Assembly (NCBI RefSeq): GCF_000955955.1
Contig: NZ_JYJG01000534.1
Span: 1-11,788 of the forward strand
DNA from: Lentzea aerocolonigenes
GTDB lineage: Bacteria; Actinomycetota; Actinomycetes; Mycobacteriales; Pseudonocardiaceae
Length of the DNA stretch: 11,788 nt
Direction: 5' to 3'
Shown: positions 1 through 7,050 of the stretch, one piece after another
Layout of the letters: the number at the start of each line of letters is the position of its first letter
How positions within the stretch are numbered: the first letter of the stretch is position 1
Made by a program: the position numbers and the translations under genes
Notes under the pieces: generated by a model
Database searches by the model: none
Seen by the model: only the letters and a program-made list of their open reading frames with translations
What the model was told of the DNA's origin: nothing

Positions 1-2472
1 GTGGACGACCGGCCCGAGGGAGGCAGCGAGATCACCGACGGTGCGGTGCTCGTAGAACACCTCCAGTTCCAGAGCACCGAAATGCGCCTGCAACGCGACC
101 GCGGCCTCGACCAGCGCGAGCGACGAGGCACCGAGTTCGGCCAGCGCGCTGTCCGCCGTCAGAGAACCCTGCGGCAGTGCGAGCACGTCGGTCAGCGCGT
201 CGACAACGATGTCGAGAGCATCACGCCGTTCGGCACCCGCGGCCTCGCCGAGCTCGCGTGCGCCGGTCGCGTTCTCGGCCAGCGCGACGAGCGTGCTCAG
301 GCGCGGCCCCGCGTCGACCACCGCGGCAGCGGGAGCCGCCGGGGCGTCGTCGGCCACAGCGGCCGACTCCGGGTCGAAGCGGATCCCGGCGGCCTGTTCC
401 GGCGTCAGCAGGTAGTCCGTGCCACCGGCTGCTGGTACTCCGTCGGCGACGCTGTCGAGAAAACGCCGGGCAGGTTCGTTCTTGGCCGTGGGCACGTAGG
501 GCAGGCGGATCTTCGTGGACGTGTCCGATCCGAGCGCCGCCAGGACCTGGTGCTCCACGCCCCTCCCGAGCACCCGGCAGCTGAGCAGGAACGTGTCCAC
601 GACCAGCTCGTCGGTGTCCTGCCTGCTGATCACGGCGCCCACCACGCCGTGGTCGCCGAAGCGGTCGGTCGCGCGCACCACCTGGCAGCGCATGCCCGGT
701 TCCGCCAGCAAGGCGCGGAGCTCGTTCTCCTGCCGGCGCACGGTGCTGAAGTTGAACTGGTTGGTGCGCTGGGTCATCTGCGCGACGCGGCGCAGATCTG
801 CCTCCGTCGCGGGCGTGCTGGTCACGACCAGGTTCAGGCCTGCGATGAAGTCGGCGAAGGTCAGCGAGGACCGGCGGAGCTCACCGCGGTCCCGGTTGGC
901 GTCGTAGGCGGCCGCCCGGCCGCGGTCCTCCTCCGTCACCACCAGGCGGTCGAACGCCCACACGCGGTCCAGGAAGGGCTTGCCGGCCTCCTGGTCGGCG
1001 GGCACGGTGAGCGCCAGCACACCGGGGCACGCGGCACGGACCTGAGCGACCTCGACCGGGTTGTCGTCGAGGAAGACGAAGCTGTCGAGGCCGAGGTTCA
1101 GCTCCGCCGCCAGCCGCGCCAGGCCGACCGGCTTCGGGTCCCACCCGATCGCCTGCGCCGCAACGTGGTCGGACCGCAACGGGAACTCGGACCGAACGCG
1201 GAAGACCTCGGCCACCGTCTCCGGGTCGTTCTTGCTGGCGAGTGCGAGCAGCACGCCCCGCTCGCGCAGGGCGACGGCCCACTCCTGCACGTGGCGGTGA
1301 CCGTCGGTCAGCCGGACCCCTTCAGGACCGTCCTCGCCGGCCACACCGGCCCACAGCGTGTTGTCGCAGTCGAGGACGAGGACCTTGAACGGCCGGGCGA
1401 GCAGGGAGTGCACCGAGCGGGCGATCCCCGTGGCGAGGGCGTCGTAGCCCGCCGGTGTGTAGGCGAGGTGCGCCATGCGGTAGCGGGCCTCGTCGTGCAC
1501 GTCACCGGGATCGGTGCCACCGTGCCAGTCCTCGGCGCCGAGCAGATGCACCCCCGAGGTGTCACGCAGGTCGTCGAAAAGCCTGTGCCGGCGCGGATCC
1601 TCGCCGGAGACGGACGGGCTGGGACAGACGCGCAGCAGCAGCGGGACGCGTGCCCGGGCGGCGAACGACCGCACGGCCGCCGCGAGCTCGCGCAGGTTGC
1701 GCTCGGTCTCCTGCGCCGGCCAGTCGTCGAACCGCACCAGCACCACCGCACAGCCCGACCGCACCGATCCGAGCGTGCTCGCGGGGTCGAGCAGCTCCTG
1801 GAACACCTGGCCGAACGGCGCGAGCACCGGGCGCAGGCCGACACCGAGGTCGCGGCACCACGCGGTGAGAGGCTCCGCCAGCGGATCGGTGGTGAAGGTC
1901 GCGGCGATGGCGAGCGCGGCGCCGTCCGCCGCCGCCTCGGGGTTCGCCGCCGGTACCTCGGCTTCGGGTGCGAAGGTCTCCAGCACCTCGACCTGACCGG
2001 CGCTCACCCGGCCGAGTCCGGCCACCGCGGCCGCGGCGACTCCCTCGGTGGCGAGCCCGTCGACGACTCCGCGCACCGTCGGTGAGAACCCGGTGTCCAG
2101 CCTCGGCGGCCGCAGGACGAGCCCGCCGAGGCCGGGGTGCCGGGTGATCGTCGCGCGCAGCAGTTCCTCGCAACGGCGCTTCGCGTCCACGTAGTGCTGC
2201 CAGGTCGGCGCGGCGCCGGAGACCACGTCACTGGACACGAGCACGACCTGGCCACCGGCCACCGACAGCGGCTCGGCCAGGGCGGACAGCGGTGCGGACA
2301 CCGCCTCGACGGCCGAGGTCACGTACTCGGCGGCACGATCGGCGGTGTCCGGCCCCGGCACCAGCGGCTGGAAGCTCGGGAACGCGTTGAGCACCAGGAG
2401 GTCCAGCCTGCCCGCCTGCGCGAGCACGTGCTCGCGCAGCCGGGCGCACTCGGCGGGATCGGCCGGGCGCAC
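1..2472 (-). CDS. 3' part of PKS-like protein: SDR C-terminal half, FkbH (HAD) domain, carrier protein (partial, runs off left edge)
   Basis: This frame stays open from a GTG at 2472 to the window edge (824 codons) and continues the gene that starts at 3458; the 23-bp duplication separates the two. Numbering below assumes one repeat copy is removed. It completes a short-chain reductase (S402, Y415, K419 triad). It then carries an FkbH region, entered through a typical linker (VFQELLDPAS), with HAD motifs LDCDNTLW (D689, D691), SKND (about 734-737), LDDNP (D790, D791) and the family hallmark QRTNQFN (889-895). A carrier-protein domain follows, with LGASS placing the phosphopantetheine serine at about S1105. 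FkbH proteins take 1,3-bisphosphoglycerate, remove phosphate and load a glyceryl unit on a carrier. I see no ribosome-binding site before 2472, so independent translation is doubtful. The domains look intact, with no stop over 2.4 kb. Whether more domains follow to the left cannot be seen. Confidence 0.85.
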   Translation of the reverse strand, partial: MRPADPAECARLREHVLAQAGRLDLLVLNAFPSFQPLVPGPDTADRAAEYVTSAVEAVSAPLSALAEPLSVAGGQVVLVSSDVVSGAAPTWQHYVDAKRRCEELLRATITRHPGLGGLVLRPPRLDTGFSPTVRGVVDGLATEGVAAAAVAGLGRVSAGQVEVLETFAPEAEVPAANPEAAADGAALAIAATFTTDPLAEPLTAWCRDLGVGLRPVLAPFGQVFQELLDPASTLGSVRSGCAVVLVRFDDWPAQETERNLRELAAAVRSFAARARVPLLLRVCPSPSVSGEDPRRHRLFDDLRDTSGVHLLGAEDWHGGTDPGDVHDEARYRMAHLAYTPAGYDALATGIARSVHSLLARPFKVLVLDCDNTLWAGVAGEDGPEGVRLTDGHRHVQEWAVALRERGVLLALASKNDPETVAEVFRVRSEFPLRSDHVAAQAIGWDPKPVGLARLAAELNLGLDSFVFLDDNPVEVAQVRAACPGVLALTVPADQEAGKPFLDRVWAFDRLVVTEEDRGRAAAYDANRDRGELRRSSLTFADFIAGLNLVVTSTPATEADLRRVAQMTQRTNQFNFSTVRRQENELRALLAEPGMRCQVVRATDRFGDHGVVGAVISRQDTDELVVDTFLLSCRVLGRGVEHQVLAALGSDTSTKIRLPYVPTAKNEPARRFLDSVADGVPAAGGTDYLLTPEQAAGIRFDPESAAVADDAPAAPAAAVVDAGPRLSTLVALAENATGARELGEAAGAERRDALDIVVDALTDVLALPQGSLTADSALAELGASSLALVEAAVALQAHFGALELEVFYEHRTVGDLAASLGPVVH

Positions 2473-3458
2473 TCAGCGGGATCGGCCGCGTCGGAACGCA
2501 CCGCGTGCACGCGCCCGGCAGCCGTTCCGAGCCCGGCCAGCAGGTCCGGCGGAAAGCCGGGGTCCCGGCGGTGGGTGACGTACACGTGCGCACCGCGCAG
2601 AGCCAGGGCGGCCGCGAAGGCGGCACCGAAGCCGCGGCTGCCACCGGTGAGCACGGCGACCCTGCCCTCCAGGTCGACGTCCTGGCCGGCGAGGGCGGCG
2701 GCCAGTACGTGCGCGTCCGGTTCGGCCGGGACGGCCCTGGCGACGACGGCCAGCTCGGCGCGCCCCAGGCCAGGCAGCGCGCCGTCGAACCGCACCAGGT
2801 CACGGCGTTCGTCCACGGCCGCGACCTGGATCGAGCCGTCGCCGGTCGCGGCCGGGTCGAACTCGACGGTCAGGGAGGAGATCAGCGACTGCCGGCCGGG
2901 AACCTCCATGCCCGCCAGGTAGCTCGCCCAGCCGAGCAGCCGTGCGACCTCTTCACGCACACCGCTGCCGATGCGGCCGAGCAGGTCCGCGAAGTCACCG
3001 GGATCGCTGCGGTAGGAGATCGGGAGGCACTGTCCTGTGTGGAGCTCCGCCGGCGCGCGGTCAGCGGCCTGCCGCCTGCGTTCTCCCGACCCCACGCGCA
3101 CCGCGCCGACCACGGGGCCGCCCGTGTCTCCCAGCTCGACGTCGACGGTCGCGATCGGCTGCCCGCCGTCAGACAGTTCGAGGCGGACACTCCCGTTCTC
3201 GGCGCGCCGCACGTCCAGCGCGTACGCCTGCGCCGAGTAGACAGCGGCGTGGAAACGCGCTCGGACCCGCCGCACCACCGCGGCGTCCTCCGCGGACAGG
3301 CCCGCCAGCGCGTGGAGGACGGTGAGTGCGCCTTGCACCACCTCCGCGCCGAATCCGCTCCTGGACGCGTAGTCCGCGTCCAGGTGCAACGGGTTGAGAT
3401 CGCCGCTCGATTCTGCGAATCGGCTGAGATCGTGTGGAACGACGTGGACTGCGAGCAC
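2319..3458 (-). CDS. 5' part of PKS-like protein: double-hotdog MaoC-type dehydratase plus SDR N-terminal half (frameshifted)
   Basis: The first hotdog shows the R-specific hydratase signature, with D20, N22 and H25 in SGDLNPLHLD followed by a YA..SGFG stretch. A second, catalytically plain hotdog lies at about 150-245. An SDR nucleotide-binding motif TGGSRGFG follows at 271-278. I place the start at GTG 3458 because AAGGGAG sits 6 nt upstream and the hotdog fold begins at once; a GTG at 3512 is in frame but lacks such a site. At about residue 326 the 23-bp tandem duplication shifts the frame, and translation ends at TGA 2319-2321 after 379 aa, before the SDR catalytic residues. Inferred role in the intact protein: dehydrate, and with the reductase re-reduce, the three-carbon unit loaded by the FkbH domain. 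As read, the product is a truncated dehydratase with half a Rossmann fold. A sequencing error is an alternative. Confidence 0.82.
   Translation of the reverse strand: MLAVHVVPHDLSRFAESSGDLNPLHLDADYASRSGFGAEVVQGALTVLHALAGLSAEDAAVVRRVRARFHAAVYSAQAYALDVRRAENGSVRLELSDGGQPIATVDVELGDTGGPVVGAVRVGSGERRRQAADRAPAELHTGQCLPISYRSDPGDFADLLGRIGSGVREEVARLLGWASYLAGMEVPGRQSLISSLTVEFDPAATGDGSIQVAAVDERRDLVRFDGALPGLGRAELAVVARAVPAEPDAHVLAAALAGQDVDLEGRVAVLTGGSRGFGAAFAAALALRGAHVYVTHRRDPGFPPDLLAGLGTAAGRVHAVRSDAADPAECARPIPPSAPGCASTCSRRRAGWTSWCSTRSRASSRWCRGRTPPIVPPST
2439..2488. repeat. 23-bp tandem duplication causing a frameshift
   Basis: The 23 bp at 2441-2463 recur at 2464-2486 with one difference (g at 2452, a at 2475); two more matching bases flank each side. 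23 is not a multiple of three. Both copies encode DPAECAR, in different frames, and deleting one copy joins the upstream frame to the downstream frame exactly. The differing base also creates a TGA in the downstream frame, immediately followed by GTG 2472. The single mismatch argues mildly for a real duplication that has since diverged rather than an assembly stutter, but does not settle it. Confidence 0.9.
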
Positions 3459-3660
3459 AGAGGACTCCCTTTCGACGCGCCCGTGAACGGACAGAGCAGG
3501 ATTGAGGGCCACGCTATTGACGTCGAAGCAGAGCCAGAAGCTCGCGTTCCAACCCTTGGGTCGAGCGACGGAATCGCTGTTGCCGAAGATTCAAATAAAA
3601 TGCGGCTTCACCTTGGTCCTGGTTCGAGTTCCGCGCGCTGCTCCGGAATTTCACAAGGCA
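3459..3660. promoter_or_regulatory. Intergenic region upstream of the PKS-like gene
   Basis: About 200 bp separate the stop of the Nudix gene from the start of the PKS-like gene, both on minus. A short A/T-rich block near 3580-3605 stands out from the surrounding G/C and is a plausible place for a minus-strand promoter. I could not identify convincing -35/-10 elements or a strong terminator hairpin. Confidence 0.35.
3465..3471 (-). promoter_or_regulatory. Ribosome-binding site deciding the start of the PKS-like gene
   Basis: Minus-strand AAGGGAG, close to the anti-16S consensus, is 6 nt before GTG 3458. It favours this start over the in-frame GTG at 3512, which would add 18 residues with no resemblance to a hotdog N-terminus. 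Confidence 0.75.
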
Positions 3661-4221
3661 TCATTGTGTGAACACCGCATCAACTCCGCCCGGCTGTTTT
3701 GCCGCCAGGACGAAGAGCTGGTCGAGGTAGGAGTTTCCGGTGGGTTTCGTCAGCGGCCACCAGACGAAGTCGTCGTGCGTGCTGTCGACCCGCGGCCGGG
3801 CGTCGTGCTCGGCGGAGGCGAGAAAGGTGACGTTGACGGTGTGAGTGGGGGAGTCGCCGTGCGCTGAGGCCTCGAAGACGGTGGAGAAGGTGCCCAGCAC
3901 GCCACGCAGGGTCAAGCTGAGCCCGGACTCCTGCTCGGCCGTGCGCAACGCGGCCTCGGCGAGCTGCTCGCCCTTGCGCATGCGGCCACCCTGCAGCCAC
4001 AGGGAGCCTGCCTGCGGTTCCTGGCTGCGTCGGGTGAGCAGCGCCTCGCCGGCGCGGACGACGAGCGTGTCGACGCAGACGACCGGCATCCGTTCCAGGA
4101 TTTCGCGGTACAGCTGCTCCGGCACCCACGCGTGCCCCGTCGCACCGCGACCGTCATGCCAGTCAAGCGTGGGTGAAGTGGGCAATTTGTCCGATTGCAC
4201 GGGGGTGAGTGGTCCAGGCAT
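3661..4221 (-). CDS. Nudix hydrolase, GDP-mannose mannosyl hydrolase-like
   Basis: 186 aa. The Nudix box spans G79-L101 (GRMRKGE, then R93, E98 and G100). The usual RE pair is RT, and the box is otherwise degenerate in the way seen in GDP-mannose mannosyl hydrolases. Other GDPMH-like features are the VDTLVV strand, GSLWLQGGR before the box, a THTVNVTF strand (H127) and HDDFVWW at 149-155. Family members cleave GDP-hexoses to GDP and the free sugar. I chose ATG 4221 because GGAGG lies just upstream and the protein then has typical GDPMH length; the frame stays open further upstream but without family sequence. It is transcribed away from the epimerase operon and shares its control region. Inferred role: release of free L-hexose from the epimerised GDP-sugar, or simple GDP-mannose hydrolysis. 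Confidence 0.85.
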   Translation of the reverse strand: MPGPLTPVQSDKLPTSPTLDWHDGRGATGHAWVPEQLYREILERMPVVCVDTLVVRAGEALLTRRSQEPQAGSLWLQGGRMRKGEQLAEAALRTAEQESGLSLTLRGVLGTFSTVFEASAHGDSPTHTVNVTFLASAEHDARPRVDSTHDDFVWWPLTKPTGNSYLDQLFVLAAKQPGGVDAVFTQ

Positions 4222-4286
4222 CGTCCTCCGCCTTCCGCTGATGGTCACGGCCACGTCCGGACGTCGCATTCTGGTCCGGCCGCGGA

Positions 4287-4306
4287 TGGGAAGTTCCGGC
4301 TTCCCA
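4287..4306. repeat. Inverted repeat, 7-bp arms, 6-nt spacer
   Basis: TGGGAAG at 4287-4293 is mirrored by CTTCCCA at 4300-4306. It lies about 66 bp upstream of the Nudix start, so it could be an operator or leader hairpin for that gene. Chance occurrence is possible. Confidence 0.45.
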
Positions 4307-4383
4307 CCGGCTACGACGAAGTCGGCCGCCTTGCGCGCATTCCCGCTGGAAGGTATGGACCAGTTCTGCACCGGACCACCTCC

Positions 4384-4402
4384 CGTCCCATTCGCTGGGA
4401 CG
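4384..4402. repeat. Inverted repeat, 7-bp arms, 5-nt loop
   Basis: CGTCCCA at 4384-4390 pairs with TGGGACG at 4396-4402, around the middle of the divergent region. It is a possible regulator site or small hairpin; function unknown. Confidence 0.4.
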
Positions 4403-4523
4403 AACTCCGCTCCTCCGGATCCGGGAAGAATGCCGTCCCGAGCGCTGGAACGGGTTCTGGATGGGCGATACCGGCTGTCACATACTCGCTCCACCCGACC
4501 GGCACCGCGGCGCCACCGCCGAC

Positions 4524-4546
4524 AGTTCTCCCGGCAATCGAGAACT
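4524..4546. promoter_or_regulatory. Candidate operator: AGTTCTC-N9-GAGAACT
   Basis: Perfect 7-bp arms (4524-4530 and 4540-4546) with a 9-bp spacer, half-sites 16 bp apart centre to centre. The dyad geometry suits a dimeric helix-turn-helix repressor. It is 118 bp before the epimerase start. No regulator gene is in the window, so the cognate protein is unknown. Confidence 0.5.
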
Positions 4547-4547
4547 T

Positions 4548-4588
4548 CCGGCAGTGACAACGGTCAGGCCGCCGGAATGTCACGCCGG
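4548..4588. repeat. Long imperfect inverted repeat in the operon leader
   Basis: The left arm at 4548-4559 (CCGGCAGTGACA) pairs with the right arm at 4578-4588 (TGTCACGCCGG) with a single bulged base, enclosing 18 nt. The right arm overlaps the 4585-4598 palindrome, so alternative structures are possible. It could be an RNA hairpin in the 5' leader or a protein-binding dyad. Confidence 0.45.
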
Positions 4589-4598
4589 CAGCTGCCGG
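4585..4598. repeat. 14-bp perfect palindrome upstream of the epimerase operon
   Basis: CCGGCAGCTGCCGG reads the same on both strands and ends 66 bp before the operon start codon. It is a possible operator half-pair or crossover point between competing stems. Confidence 0.45.
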
Positions 4599-4664
4599 TC
4601 CAGAAGTCCATCGGCGGCTGCCCGAAAAACCAGACTGCCCGATCTCACGAATGGAAAATCCTTC

Positions 4665-5696
4665 ATGACCCAGCAGGAATTCTGGCGCGGCAAGCGAGTG
4701 CTGGTCACCGGCGGCTGCTCGTTCATCGGATCGCACCTCGTGGAGCACCTGGTCGGTGCCGGCGCCAGGGTGCGCGTCGCCGACGACCTCAGTTCGGGAC
4801 GCCTGGAGAACCTCAGCGACGTTCCGGAGTCCGCCTGGGAGTTCGTGGAGGGCGACCTCTGCGACCCGCGGCTCGCCGCCGAGGTGATGCGCGGCATCGA
4901 CGTCGTCTTCCACCTCGCCGCGATCCACGGGGGCAGGGGGTTCATCGAGCTGCACCAGGCCGCGTGCTCACGCAACTTCGTCCTGGACGGCGTGGTCTCG
5001 CAGGCGGCGGTCGACGCGGGAGTGGAGAACTTCGTGTTCGCCTCCTCCGGCTGCGTCTACCCGGTCGACCTGCAGGCCGACGTGAACGAGGAGGTCCGGC
5101 TCTCGGAACCGCAGGTGGGGCCGCCCTTCCACGCGGACGGGATCTACGGCTGGGCCAAGCTGATGACGGAGCAGCGGCTCGCCGCGCTCCACGCCGAGCT
5201 CGGGTTCCCGTCGGTGTCGTGCCGCCTGTTCACGGTCTACGGCGAGCGTTGCCCGGAGAGCCACGCCCTGACCGCCATGGTGGGCCGGGCGTTCATCCAG
5301 CAGAAGCCCTTCGAGGTGTGGGGTGACGGGACCCAGATCCGCAACTGGACCTACGTCACGGACATCGTGCGCGGCCTGGTCCTCGCCGGAGAACGCGTCC
5401 ACGACGGCAGCGCGATCAACCTCGGCACCGAGGAGCCGATCCAGGTCAAGGAAGCGGCCAGGATGATCCTGGAGTTCACCGGCCAGGCCGACACGGAGAT
5501 CAAGCCGCTGCCGGACAAGCCGACCGGCCCCTACAACCGGGTCGCGTCCGCGGCCATGGCGTTCGAGCGGCTCGGCTGGACGCCGGAGGTGCCGTTCCAC
5601 ACCGGCCTCAAGAGGCTCACCGAGTGGTACTTCGAGTCGCGTCTGGCGGAGCGGATGACGACGGACGAGTTCGCCGAGCGCCTGACCACGAGGTAG
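4665..5696 (+). CDS. NAD-dependent sugar epimerase, GDP-mannose 3,5-epimerase-like
   Basis: 343 aa extended SDR. The dinucleotide motif TGGCSFIG is at 15-22 and LAAIHGGRGFI at 84-94, closely resembling the LAA..GG.GFI stretch of plant GDP-mannose 3,5-epimerase (GME). SSGCVYP at 127-133 keeps the cysteine (C130) that in GME is an acid/base residue. The catalytic Y161 and K165 are present, followed by EVWGDGTQIRNWTY (217-230). The second GME acid/base lysine (K217 in the Arabidopsis enzyme, from memory) aligns by eye with H200. GME converts GDP-D-mannose to GDP-L-galactose and GDP-L-gulose; a related epimerase is assigned to L-gulose formation in bleomycin clusters. ATG 4665 was chosen because it directly precedes the fold; the ribosome-binding site is weak (GGAAAA). 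First gene of a tight operon; its stop is 2 nt from the next start. Alternative: another NDP-sugar 4-epimerase. Confidence 0.85.
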   Translation: MTQQEFWRGKRVLVTGGCSFIGSHLVEHLVGAGARVRVADDLSSGRLENLSDVPESAWEFVEGDLCDPRLAAEVMRGIDVVFHLAAIHGGRGFIELHQAACSRNFVLDGVVSQAAVDAGVENFVFASSGCVYPVDLQADVNEEVRLSEPQVGPPFHADGIYGWAKLMTEQRLAALHAELGFPSVSCRLFTVYGERCPESHALTAMVGRAFIQQKPFEVWGDGTQIRNWTYVTDIVRGLVLAGERVHDGSAINLGTEEPIQVKEAARMILEFTGQADTEIKPLPDKPTGPYNRVASAAMAFERLGWTPEVPFHTGLKRLTEWYFESRLAERMTTDEFAERLTTR

Positions 5697-5698
5697 TG

Positions 5699-7030
5699 AT
5701 GACCGACGCATCGCGGTTGACACCAGGCCCGGCAGTCACGACCGGAGAACACCGGCGCACGGCGTGGTCCAACTGGAGCGGGGCGGTCCGCGGCATCGCG
5801 GACCGCCTCCTCGCTCCCGGCACCACGGACCAGCTGCGCGAGATCGTGCTCGATGACACCGCACGAGCACACGGCATCAGCGTGGTGGGGTCGGGGCACT
5901 CCTACGCGAACCTCGTCGCGCCGTCCGGCCGGACGCTGATCGACCTGCGCGAGCACCGAGGCGTCGTCGCCGTCGACCCGGCGGCCATGACGGTCACGGT
6001 GAAGTCGGGCACGACGATGCGCGAACTGAACCGGGAGCTCGCCGCCGCGGGCTTCGCGTTGCCGAACCAGAGCGCGATCGACGAGCAGACCGTCGCCGGT
6101 GCCGTCGCCACGGCCACTCACGGGAGCAGCCCGAGGCAGGGCACGCTCTCCAGTCACGTCGTGGCGGCGCGGATCCTGACCGCGGACGGGCAGGTGCGCA
6201 CGATCACGCAGGACGACCCGGAGCTCGACGGCGTCCGCGTGCACCTGGGGTGTCTGGGCGTGGTGCTGGACCTCACCTTCACCATCGTGCCCGGCCACCG
6301 GCTGCGCAAGGTCGTCCTCCGCCGGTCGCTGCCGGATGTGCTGGCCGGTCTGGACGAGTTCCGGGAAGTCCACTTCGGTGGCTTCTGGTGGTACCCGCAC
6401 ACCTCCCAGGCGATCGTCTGGAAGGCCGCGCCGACGAACGAGCCGCCCACCCCGTCACCGGGACCGCCCGGTGCGCTGCTCTCCGCACTGTGCAACAACT
6501 CCTGGCCGCCGCGGGCGGCGGGCGCCGCGCACTACGCGGCGGCACTGGCGGCAGGCCGGGGCGGCGCGCAGGTCATGCGCTGCGACGAGGCTCTGCTGCA
6601 CCACCTCCCACCGCCCGTGCAGGGCACCGAGTACAGCGTCCCGTTCGAACGAGCGGCCGACGCGATCCGCGCCCTGGTCCGGGAGGTACGCAGAGGCGGG
6701 TTGCGCGTCTGCGCACCGGTGGACGTCCGCTTCACCGCCGCGGACACCGCCTGGCTCAGTCCGAGCAGGCAGGCCACCACCTGCCACATCGGCGTGACAC
6801 ACCCCGCGACAGCACGGGATCCCCAGAGGTGGGTCGCGCCGCTCCGCGCCGTGGACTCGGTGCTGTGGGAGTTCGAAGGCCGCCCGCACTGGGCCAAGGT
6901 GCATTCCAGGACGGGCCAGGAGCTGGCCGCGCGCTACCCGGAGTGGGACCGGTTCCAGGACCTGCGCAGGGCCTGGGACCCCGACGGTGTCTTCCTCGGA
7001 AGTCATCTCCGAGAACTCTTCGAGCGCTGA
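5699..7030 (+). CDS. FAD-linked aldonolactone oxidase (L-gulono-/D-arabinono-1,4-lactone oxidase family)
   Basis: 443 aa. An N-terminal FAD-binding (PCMH-type) domain has GSGHSY at 64-69, where H67 is the position covalently flavinylated in many family members, then LPNQSAIDEQTVAGAVATAT (121-140) and THG at 140-142. The C-terminal domain has the EYSVP motif and HWAK at 397-400, the lysine-bearing motif of the ALO family, then a DPDGVFL end. Members oxidise 1,4-lactones such as L-gulono-, L-galactono- or D-arabinono-1,4-lactone to ascorbate or its C5 analogue, or oxidise alditols (AldO). ATG 5699 is 2 nt after the epimerase stop, with GAGG 5 nt upstream overlapping the end of that gene, so the two are co-translated. 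No signal peptide or membrane segment is seen, so it is probably a soluble cytoplasmic oxidase using O2. The lactone specificity cannot be read from sequence. Confidence 0.9.
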   Translation: MTDASRLTPGPAVTTGEHRRTAWSNWSGAVRGIADRLLAPGTTDQLREIVLDDTARAHGISVVGSGHSYANLVAPSGRTLIDLREHRGVVAVDPAAMTVTVKSGTTMRELNRELAAAGFALPNQSAIDEQTVAGAVATATHGSSPRQGTLSSHVVAARILTADGQVRTITQDDPELDGVRVHLGCLGVVLDLTFTIVPGHRLRKVVLRRSLPDVLAGLDEFREVHFGGFWWYPHTSQAIVWKAAPTNEPPTPSPGPPGALLSALCNNSWPPRAAGAAHYAAALAAGRGGAQVMRCDEALLHHLPPPVQGTEYSVPFERAADAIRALVREVRRGGLRVCAPVDVRFTAADTAWLSPSRQATTCHIGVTHPATARDPQRWVAPLRAVDSVLWEFEGRPHWAKVHSRTGQELAARYPEWDRFQDLRRAWDPDGVFLGSHLRELFER

Positions 7031-7050
7031 CCCCCGAGAGGCGAGAGCTC

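Larger units (their letters stand above)
4222..4664. promoter_or_regulatory. Divergent intergenic control region
   Basis: 443 bp without a supported gene, between the Nudix gene (minus) and the epimerase operon (plus). It must hold promoters for both directions. I found no strong sigma70-type -35/-10 pair; CATACT near 4481 is only a weak -10 candidate. It does hold several inverted repeats, listed separately: 4287-4306, 4384-4402, 4524-4546, 4548-4588 and 4585-4598. Most cluster in the 140 bp before the operon start, suggesting operator sites or a structured leader. Short open frames here show no recognisable protein. Confidence 0.6.

Noticed and set aside
1..2085. Very long plus-strand open frame of 694 codons
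   Set aside because: It is the antisense of the FkbH/carrier-protein reading frame. The minus strand shows clear HAD, FkbH and carrier motifs with proper codon bias; the plus frame is Arg/Gly/His/Val-rich low-complexity sequence typical of a G/C-rich shadow.
3629..3648. Small hairpin downstream of the Nudix gene as a terminator
   Set aside because: Only a 5-bp stem with a 10-nt loop and no T-run; too weak to call.
2505..3671. Plus-strand open frame of 388 codons
   Set aside because: Antisense to the MaoC/SDR region, where hydratase and TGGSRGFG motifs are evident; no recognisable domain on the plus strand.
4222..4560. N-terminal extension of the Nudix protein to 299 aa
   Set aside because: The added 113 residues resemble no Nudix sequence and would cover the divergent promoter region; ATG 4221 has a ribosome-binding site and gives normal family length.
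4461..4664. N-terminal extension of the epimerase by 68 residues
   Set aside because: The extension is not protein-like, and the Rossmann strand begins directly after ATG 4665; inverted repeats occupy this stretch.
3845..5326. Plus-strand open frame of 493 codons spanning the Nudix gene, the intergenic region and part of the epimerase
   Set aside because: It crosses two well-supported genes in the wrong frame and strand, and its C-terminal part is Arg/Gly-rich shadow sequence.
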